In this document: piece after piece, positions 8,965-16,400 of the stretch
Layout: each line of letters starts with the position of its first letter
How positions within the stretch are numbered: the stretch's first letter is position 1
Origin: JAKQIM01 sp964633225
GTDB lineage: Bacteria > Chloroflexota > Anaerolineae > Anaerolineales > UBA4823
DNA length: 44,828 nucleotides
Assembly (NCBI GenBank): GCA_964633225.1
Contig: CAZWFQ010000027.1
Location: 1 to 44,828 of the forward strand
Direction of reading: 5' to 3'
Program-made: the position numbers and the translations under genes
Notes under the pieces: generated by a model
The model's database searches: none
What the model was told of the DNA's origin: nothing
Seen by the model: only the letters and a program-made list of their open reading frames with translations

Positions 8965-10476
8965 CTAAGGCTGTGGTACGTTATAGTAATTATAGATGGC
9001 GCTGGATATATCTTTAACCAACTCGTTGGCGGGGTCAAAAACAATCTGAACTGGGTGATACAAGAAAACGGTCAATACATAATCGCCACCGGGAGAGAAA
9101 ACGATGGCCGCGTCGCTCATATCGTGGATGATCCCGTAAATATCTTGGACCCAACCATGTTTGTGGGCCACGTTGGTGCCATCTGGAAGACCAGCTTCGA
9201 TGAGCAAGGCGATCTTGTCTTTGGTGAGGTAGTCAACCATGGTCTGGCATTCGGCCTGCGTGATCTCACCAGGGAAGGCAGCAAGCAATGCGCCTCTGCC
9301 GCTGGTGGCAACCGAGGGGCTTTCGCTGGCGCATTGGTAGATATCTACCAACAGAGAGCCAATCTCAGAGGGGGTGGTCTGATTGTAGGGATCGGGCTCG
9401 GTGTCGATATCGGTGCGCTGGTTGCCAGGGGTATCATACCTGTCTAACAGTGGGGCGCCGAGGTAAAAATAGCCAGCCAGGAAGGTGTTCACTAATCCAA
9501 GGGATTGCATGTCGTCTGTGACGATCAGGGGACCGGTGATCGAATCCAGCACATTGGCCATGAGCCAGTCTGAGGCAGGATTAATAGAACGAGCAATCAT
9601 ATCCTCAAGGTTTTGAATGGTTTCTTGATTGGGATCATCCCCCAGGCGGCGAAAGACTGAAACCATGATCGGGATTTTAATCGTACTGCTGCCTGTAAAA
9701 GAAACATCTGGTGGGTAGGGAAGCATTTCCCCTTGATTTTGGACGAAGCTGATCTCTTGCCCGGTTTGCAGGTCTGCCAGGTAGACGCCAATCACGCCGT
9801 CAAAGCCTGATAATTCAATGGTTTGCTGGATCAGGATTTCCAGGTTTTGCATGGTAGGGCGAATGGGCGATGTACGCTGGAGGGGCAGCGTGACGGTGCG
9901 GTAGGTGGTTGAGCGTAAGGCCGCCTCGATCAATTGAACGGCGAGCTGTGTGTCTAGGGTTGTGCCCTGGCTGCCGGGTTGAAAGTTGACTGTGCCGGGG
10001 ACTGGCACTGCGGATGTTGCCGGTTGGTCATAACGAGTTGAAATTTCACTTTGCAAGAATTCAACCAGGCGTTCTTCAGAGTATGCAACAGCCAGGGGAA
10101 TATCAACGGCTTCGTCTGGGCGGCCCCATAGGTAATCTCCAAAAGCTTCCCAGAAGGGCTGGCGCGTGCGCTCGATATCAGCCGCGGCCAGCATTGAATC
10201 CAGATCCAGGGTGAACCCTACTGTGGTAGGACTTAGTTGGATGACAGCGTCGTTATAGTACAGCTCAACCGGTTGAGAGAATACGGTCAGCAGGCGTTCT
10301 CCAGCTTCCTGGCGATTGAGGTGCGCCATTGGAATGCCGGCAATGGTTAGACCGGATGGAAAGTCTGCCCATAGGCGGCTAAAGCGCACCAGTTGGAGCA
10401 TGGCCAACACTACGGCCAGAATAACTAAGCCTAGTGAGCCCCAGCGTAAGAAGGAAAAGGATGAACGGTTTCGCAT
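8965..10476 (-). CDS. Membrane-anchored serine hydrolase, class A beta-lactamase fold
   Basis: An N-terminal membrane anchor (LRWGSLGLVILAVVLAML) is followed by a VanW/YkuD-associated peptidoglycan-binding-like region with the VELYYND...LSPTTVGFTLD pattern. The C-terminal half is a class A beta-lactamase-like domain. The SxxK box is S264-T-I-K267. An SDW triad stands where beta-lactamases have SDN, and K439-H-G replaces KTG. The fold and nucleophile are conserved, but the altered second and third boxes argue for a housekeeping cell-wall serine hydrolase rather than a resistance enzyme. Numbering uses the ATG at 10476, preceded by AGGT at 8 nt. An in-frame ATG at 10506 would add ten hydrophilic residues and lies inside the presumed promoter. 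The gene forms an operon with the downstream cyclase (2-nt gap). Confidence 0.8.
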   Translation of the reverse strand: MRNRSSFSFLRWGSLGLVILAVVLAMLQLVRFSRLWADFPSGLTIAGIPMAHLNRQEAGERLLTVFSQPVELYYNDAVIQLSPTTVGFTLDLDSMLAAADIERTRQPFWEAFGDYLWGRPDEAVDIPLAVAYSEERLVEFLQSEISTRYDQPATSAVPVPGTVNFQPGSQGTTLDTQLAVQLIEAALRSTTYRTVTLPLQRTSPIRPTMQNLEILIQQTIELSGFDGVIGVYLADLQTGQEISFVQNQGEMLPYPPDVSFTGSSTIKIPIMVSVFRRLGDDPNQETIQNLEDMIARSINPASDWLMANVLDSITGPLIVTDDMQSLGLVNTFLAGYFYLGAPLLDRYDTPGNQRTDIDTEPDPYNQTTPSEIGSLLVDIYQCASESPSVATSGRGALLAAFPGEITQAECQTMVDYLTKDKIALLIEAGLPDGTNVAHKHGWVQDIYGIIHDMSDAAIVFSPGGDYVLTVFLYHPVQIVFDPANELVKDISSAIYNYYNVPQP

Positions 10477-10496
10477 GATGGTACCTGAATGAGCGT

Positions 10497-10505
10497 ATGA
10501 TACCA
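10497..10505 (-). promoter_or_regulatory. Candidate extended -10 promoter for the serine hydrolase operon
   Basis: On the minus strand TG-G-TATCAT lies about 20 nt before the chosen start at 10476 and just downstream of the terminator of the preceding operon. The same TGGTATCAT string occurs at 3059. No strong -35 is visible, which extended -10 promoters can tolerate. Confidence 0.35.
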
Positions 10506-10514
10506 CAGGAAATT

Positions 10515-10562
10515 AAAAACAAGTGTAGGGCAGCATGCAAACACTGCCTTACACTTGTTTTT
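10515..10562 (-). terminator. Intrinsic terminator of the FtsZ/C25 operon
   Basis: The arms 10515-10533 and 10544-10562 form a 19-bp stem with a single G-U wobble and a 10-nt loop. On the minus strand the stem is followed by TTTTTAATTT. It lies 11 nt after the stop of the last gene of the 10.5-24.2 kb operon, so it marks that operon's 3' end. Confidence 0.85.
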
Positions 10563-10573
10563 GGCTCGTTGTT

Positions 10574-13435
10574 TTATCGCGAGACGACGATTTTTAGCAG
10601 CTTGCCGGTGGGATCGAGGCGTAGGCGGGCATATTGTTTGTGGATGATGGCCGCCTGTTGGGTTTGTTTGCTAAGTGTGATCACTTGGCGTTGTTGAATC
10701 TTGTGGCGAGCTTTTGTGCTGGAGGGATTTGATGCATGCGATGGTTGGTCCGGGCATTTTTCACCGCCTGAGCACCCCTGGCAAGATGCAGCGCAAGGCG
10801 GGCGTTCTTGGCTGATGGTGATGTTGGCATCGGTCATGGTGGGTAAATAATGCGAAACAACCTGCCGCACGCGGGCCAGCACTTGAGGCGGGATGGTGGT
10901 GCCTGGGGTTTCGGGATGAAGGGTGCAGGCTGCCTGCATGGGTTGGGGCAGACTTGTGGCGTGAGCGGGGGCCTTGGAGGCGCGGCGGCTGGGATAAGGC
11001 TGGGCCAGTGGGTCGCCGTACAAGATAAAGGATATGAGGGTCTTCTGGTCTTCGCTATCCAGGTAACCCTGGCGGCGGTGCATTTCGTGCGCTAGGTAGA
11101 GTTTTGCGCGCCGTAGGGCTTCGCCTGCCATATATCCTTCGCCAAGAAAATTCCAAAACAGGCGTCCAAGCAAGTCGGCGGCGATCAGGGGGGCGCCAAC
11201 CGAGCCGTAAGAAATGCAGGTGGATCCGACCACAGCCTGGCTGCCTGCTTCTAAGAATTTTAAGGAGATGGCTTCGTCGACTTGTTTTTCAAGAATATGC
11301 GCTCCATAGCAGGCTTCGCTGAAAACAACCTGCGGGGCATGCCCGCCGTTGCGGATATCTTGTGGGCGCAAGGCGATGGGATAATCGGGGGCGGCGGTGG
11401 CCTCGGTGGGGTCGCGTTGACCGTACCACTCGATGGCATCTGGCAGGCCGTGCAGGTTGAAGTAGGCCAGGCGAGCCGAAGGCAGGGTGAGGCAGGCGGA
11501 AGCTGGGTTGGAGGTTGGTGTTGTTGGTGCGGTGCTGGCAGCCAAACGGGATGAGCTTGGGAGGTCGCAGGCCTGGACGGGAGGCGAAACCAAGAGGGAA
11601 CGCGGTTCGCCAATGGTGCGGAAAACGGAGAATGAGGCGCGCCGCCAGATGGCGGCAGTGTAACCAAAGCTGGCGCGCTGGCGGTCAGGACGCAGCCAGG
11701 ACAGGAGCATGCGCCATACCCGCTGGGGCAGAGGATCTGGATGGGCGGCGTGCTGCGCGGCGGCGGCGCGTAGGGCAGCGCGTAAGAATTGGGGATCGGA
11801 ACCGTGTCCTCCAGGTAAGCGTCCAACGGGCCATTCGGGGGCAAAGTAGTTCTCGTCACGCGATGCGTATGGGTTGTCTGACGGCACCGCGTGATCGTCG
11901 TCCTCAACGGGATTGGGGAGAAGGTGGAATGGCACCACTTCAGGCCCGCCGACGATCAGCAGCGCTCCGATTTTTTCGCCGCGTTTGCCAAGCGCCTGGT
12001 CCAGGTCGGTCAGAAACAGCTTGATGCGCCAGGGGTCGTTGTGGGGAGCTGGCGACAGCCCATAGGAGGTAGTATTTTCGGGGACATCGGTGTAGATCAC
12101 CTGCGCCCCCCAATGATGGTAACCAAACCGGCGGCGGCGGATGGCTTTGGCCAACTGCTGCATCTCTTGGTCCAGGGCCGGCAGGGCACCGGCACCATAT
12201 TGGGTCTGGAGCCCCAGGCGGGTGGTGACGATCACGTAGACGGGAAAACGCCCATCGCGCGTGGCTGCATCGGCGGGCCTGGTAGGTGGGCGAGTGTGTG
12301 CTGTTGTTGGGGCGTTAAAGACTTTGGCAGACTGCGTGATGGGGGAGATGGATTGAGGCTGTGGATCGCGGGCTGCTGGAGCGGTGGGATGAAGAGCGTC
12401 TGGGGAATCTTGCTTTTCTATGGATACCAACCCTGGCAGTTGATTCCAACCTAAGGCGGCAGTGACTGCGGCCGGAATGGGGATTTCTTGCGGGCAGCCT
12501 GGCTGGCCGGGCTGGATCTCGAGCAAATCGGGCCACAATGCACGATAAGGATGGGCTGAGCCCCACAGACGCTGTGCAACCTGGCCGGCGCTATCCTGGC
12601 TAACGGCTCGATGCAGCAGGGCAACCGCCTGTTCTTCCTGGCCGGTATCCATGAGAAAATCTGCCAGGAGCAGGGTAAATTGCAGGCATTCGGGCCATTG
12701 CGTGTGATACATGTTTGCCAGAACCTGGAGGGCCTGGGGGGGATAGTCGGGTTTTGTGAGACAGATCTGTAGATGGGTGATGGCGGCCAGCGGAGTGGCG
12801 GGTTGTTGGCTGTCTGGCGGCATGGAGGCAGCCAGGGAAGAATTGTTTGTGATGGGCAGGGAATTGCTGCTGGACGAGATGTCGCAGAGGACCTGGTAGA
12901 CCAGTTTTTCTGCCGTCTCCAGGTGACGGGTGATGGCTTTCTGATCATGGTGGGATTGAGAGCGGGCCCGCTGGTAAGCTTTTCGGGCAGAGTGCAGGCG
13001 AAGCGCCCAGTTTGGAGCCTGGTCAGGCCCATGTGCCTGGGGGAGCAGACGGCCCTCGAGGGCCAGGACGGCGCCGGATGAAAGCCCAGACAGGGGGTGG
13101 TTGGCAGTGCGGTGAAGTTGAGCCAAGAGTTGTTGGGCTTCCAAGAACTCGGGGTCTACCTGGCAGATGTTTTCCAGGATGCGAATAGCGGCGGCAGGTT
13201 CGTCGCTGGCGCGGGATTGGCGATGGGCTGTAAGGTGGTTGGCTATTTCATCTTTTTCAAGAATGATAGCCCTGGCGTGGAGAAGGCCGAATTGTAAATC
13301 GCCAGGATAGTTGGCCAACCAGGCCTGGGCCACACGCCGGGCGTAGCGACCTTGGCCTACTGCCAGAGCGGTGCGCAGGAGCAGGAGTCCGGTATCTCTG
13401 GATAGAGCAGTGAAGGGGGTGATGGGGGGTGTCAT
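10574..13435 (-). CDS. C25 gingipain/caspase-fold protein with helical-repeat N-terminus
   Basis: Residues 1 to about 330 are Ala/Leu-rich helical repeats resembling degenerate TPRs; a Pro/Thr-rich linker follows. Residues about 395-830 match the clan CD peptidase C25 type: LLIVGGPEVVPFHLLPNP and SDNPYASRDEN in the first subdomain, then the dyad H662 in NLHGLPD and C709 in FSEACYGA, 47 residues apart. Both catalytic residues are present, so activity is plausible. The C-terminus has a Cys cluster CAASCQGCSGGEKC that could bind metal. No signal peptide is visible, unlike secreted gingipains, so a cytosolic caspase-like role is inferred. It is the last gene of the operon, 7 nt after the giant TPR gene and just before a terminator. 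CHAT proteases are the nearest alternative; the segments before the His favour C25. Confidence 0.75.
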   Translation of the reverse strand: MTPPITPFTALSRDTGLLLLRTALAVGQGRYARRVAQAWLANYPGDLQFGLLHARAIILEKDEIANHLTAHRQSRASDEPAAAIRILENICQVDPEFLEAQQLLAQLHRTANHPLSGLSSGAVLALEGRLLPQAHGPDQAPNWALRLHSARKAYQRARSQSHHDQKAITRHLETAEKLVYQVLCDISSSSNSLPITNNSSLAASMPPDSQQPATPLAAITHLQICLTKPDYPPQALQVLANMYHTQWPECLQFTLLLADFLMDTGQEEQAVALLHRAVSQDSAGQVAQRLWGSAHPYRALWPDLLEIQPGQPGCPQEIPIPAAVTAALGWNQLPGLVSIEKQDSPDALHPTAPAARDPQPQSISPITQSAKVFNAPTTAHTRPPTRPADAATRDGRFPVYVIVTTRLGLQTQYGAGALPALDQEMQQLAKAIRRRRFGYHHWGAQVIYTDVPENTTSYGLSPAPHNDPWRIKLFLTDLDQALGKRGEKIGALLIVGGPEVVPFHLLPNPVEDDDHAVPSDNPYASRDENYFAPEWPVGRLPGGHGSDPQFLRAALRAAAAQHAAHPDPLPQRVWRMLLSWLRPDRQRASFGYTAAIWRRASFSVFRTIGEPRSLLVSPPVQACDLPSSSRLAASTAPTTPTSNPASACLTLPSARLAYFNLHGLPDAIEWYGQRDPTEATAAPDYPIALRPQDIRNGGHAPQVVFSEACYGAHILEKQVDEAISLKFLEAGSQAVVGSTCISYGSVGAPLIAADLLGRLFWNFLGEGYMAGEALRRAKLYLAHEMHRRQGYLDSEDQKTLISFILYGDPLAQPYPSRRASKAPAHATSLPQPMQAACTLHPETPGTTIPPQVLARVRQVVSHYLPTMTDANITISQERPPCAASCQGCSGGEKCPDQPSHASNPSSTKARHKIQQRQVITLSKQTQQAAIIHKQYARLRLDPTGKLLKIVVSR

Positions 13436-13442
13436 GCGGCGC

Positions 13443-16400
13443 TCATTCTGCCCAGGCTTGTCCTGACGGCTTGGGGGAGTGGATTAGATTCAGGGCCACC
13501 ACTGCGGCGAGTTGGCGGCGAATATTGACATCGGCGGGAGAGAGACTGGCGGCCCGCCTGAGCAGGCTTTCTGCTTTGCGGTAATCTTTGCCTTCTTTTA
13601 GTGCCAGGGCTGCCTGATAGGGCGGGCGTGGGTCGTGTGGGGCAATCAGGGCGGCCTGCTCAAATGCCTGTAAGGCAGCCTGGTACTCGCGCCGGTCCTT
13701 GTGTACAAAACCCAACTCGATCTGGGCATCCAAAAACGAAGGGTTGATCTGGACGGCTTGAATCAGATGGTGAACTGCCTGGTCAAGCTGCCCCGTTTGG
13801 CGCAAGAAATGACCAGCCAGGTAGTGCATGCCAGCCAGCTCAGATGGTTTTATCGATTCATCTGGGTTGGTTTCGCCGGTTTCTTGGGCGCGGGCGGCAG
13901 CAGCCTGGAGGGCGCGCTGTGCAGCTTGGATGGCAAGCAAAGGCTGCTCATCTTCAGCCAGAGCCAAGGCCTGGGCAGCATGAACCTTGAAGCACTTGGG
14001 GTAGCGATTGGCCAATGAATCTAACTCTACCAGGGCGACCTTGGGCCCATGCATTTGTTTGACCAGGTTGGTGCGGGCCAGGGCCAGCAAAGGATGGGCG
14101 TTGTCAGTTTCTGGGCAAACTTCCAGGGCCTGGTCCAGGGTTTGGACAGCTTGATCTATGCGACCAAGAGCTTGCAAGGCAGAAGCCTGAGCCTCCCAAG
14201 CTGATGGATCGATGGGATGCAGGCTGGCAGCTCTTTGCGCATAGTCGAGAGCGTCTTCAGGGGAGCCATTTTGCAGTGCCAGTTGAGAGCGTAGGAGCAG
14301 CGCCTCGCCCAGGCTGGGGGCCAGGAGAATGGCTTGGTCGAGGCAGGTGATGGTCTGGGCGGTATTGCCAGCCATGTGATGCGCCTGGGCCAGTGCCAGC
14401 CAGGCTTGCGGGCTTTGAGGGGCCAGTTGGCAGGCTATTTGCAATGTTTCCACCGCACGTTGGATGTCGAGCGACCCTGTTCCTGTGGCAGACAGGTAAA
14501 GGTGGCCCAGGTCTAGGCGGTAGGAGGCAACCTCTGGCTCTTTCTGAATGGCCAGTTGTAAGTGATGGATGGCGGCATTGCGATCGGTTTGCAGCGAGCA
14601 GATGCGCGCCGCCAAGGCTTGCCATTGAGGTTCGTCGGGCCAGATTTGTAAGGCGGCTTCAATTGATTTTTGGGCCAGGTCCAAGTTTTGCTGTTGGAAA
14701 GCCAGTTGGGCAACCAGTGCAGACTGGATGGCAGCAAACCCTGGCGGTAGGGCGGCCAGGTCAGCCTGGCTGGCGGGCCTTGCTGCGCTGAGCGCCTGGC
14801 GAGGATGGGTGCTTGAAAGGGCCAGTGCTACCTGGAAGAGTACCATGCATCTGGCAACCGGGGAATAGGGACTGGTTGATAAAGATGTGTGAGATGTAAA
14901 GCGGCGCGCCGCCTGGCTGAGAACTGCTGGCCAGCGGACATTTTCTTGAATGCTTGGCAGGCGAGCGGTGCCTGCAATCAGGGCAGCGATATCGCTGGCG
15001 GCTAATGTGCGATCCATAGAAGCGGGCTCATTCCTTTCAGTTGTTGGAGCCGGATTCTGGTCTTCTAATGAATTGTCTTCGCCCAGCCGCGAAAGCCAGG
15101 TGGTCAGGTGATCGAAGGTTTGCGCGGGCGGAGGTGTGTTGAATACAACTGCGCCGCGCGTGAGCCAGCGCTCTACATTGGGGCAGCAGGCAATTCTGTT
15201 CTCGTCGTCGGCCGGCTGGACTGATGGCAGCAACTGCTGGGTGTTTTGGATAGCTTGCTCGAACTCGCGTTGCGCCGCCTGGGCGATAGAGCTTTGTCCG
15301 GGGGCGTGGCTGGTAATTTCGACGGCGCTGCACAAACGTTGGTACTCAGCCTGCAGCACCAAGCTGCGCGCCAGGCAGAGTTGAGCCGTGGGCTCAAGGG
15401 GATAAGCGGCGGCTGCCTGGCGAGTCAACTCCAGGGCTTCATTCCAGTGTTCCAGGGCCAGGGCGGCCTCAGCCAGGGCCAAAAGTTCGATCATCTGCGA
15501 TGCATCATAGTGCGAGGTGCTCTTTGATGGCGGGCGGGACTTCACAATTTGCAGCGCGGTATCGAAAGCCTGCTCGGCAGATTGCTCGCCATCTGCACCG
15601 AAACGGTTTTGGCCAACCAGGTACGGATCGCTGCCGGCGTGTAAACTCATCAAGCGGGCGTGCAGGGCTAGCCGGCGTATGCCAGGGGCGCCTGAGATTG
15701 GGACGAGATGCAGGCGGGAGGCCGTGGCGATATCGCCATTTTGCAGTGCCAGCTCTGCGTACAGGTCCAGCAGACCTGGGCATTCTCCTGCGGCGGCTTC
15801 TTGGTCAAGCAAGCCAGAAGTCCGCTCTTTCAACAGGCGGTAGGCTTGTTCAGGCTGCAGCAGGGCCTGGTGAAGGCTGGCGCGCAAGGCGGCAGCCTGC
15901 CAGGTGAGGATCCGGTAGTGGTGATCGGAAATGAATGAAAGCAGACTTGGGGACAGCAGCTCAAGCGCTTTATCAGAAATAAGGCAAGCTGCGGTGAAAT
16001 CTCCGGCAGCGCGGTAGAGCTGGGCGGCTAATATCAGCAGGCGGACCAACTCATCTGCAGGCGAAACTACGTTGTCGGCTGCAGCGGCTGAAGCACGGAT
16101 GCCTTTTTCCAGGCAGGGCAAGAGGTCTTTGAGTGGGCGGTTGGATTCGATGAGCAGGCGGGCCTGGATATGATATAGGCGAGCGTTCTTGGGCTGCCGG
16201 GTAATGGCTTGTTCTACTGCCCGCAGGGCGGCATTCAGATTGCCGCTGACTTGATAGGCATCAGCCAGGTCAGCCAGGATGCTGGCAAGCAGGGCTTCGT
16301 CTTGACCTGGAACGGGCTTGCAAGCACGCTCCAGGCAGGTGAGGGCAGATTTATGATCTCCAACCTGTTTCAGCAGGGCAGCAGCGTCTTGAAGCTGGGC

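Noticed and set aside
10574..13435. CHAT-domain protease as the identity of the operon's last gene
   Set aside because: The segments LIVGGPEVVPFHLLP and SDNPYASRDEN before the dyad fit peptidase C25 better than CHAT.
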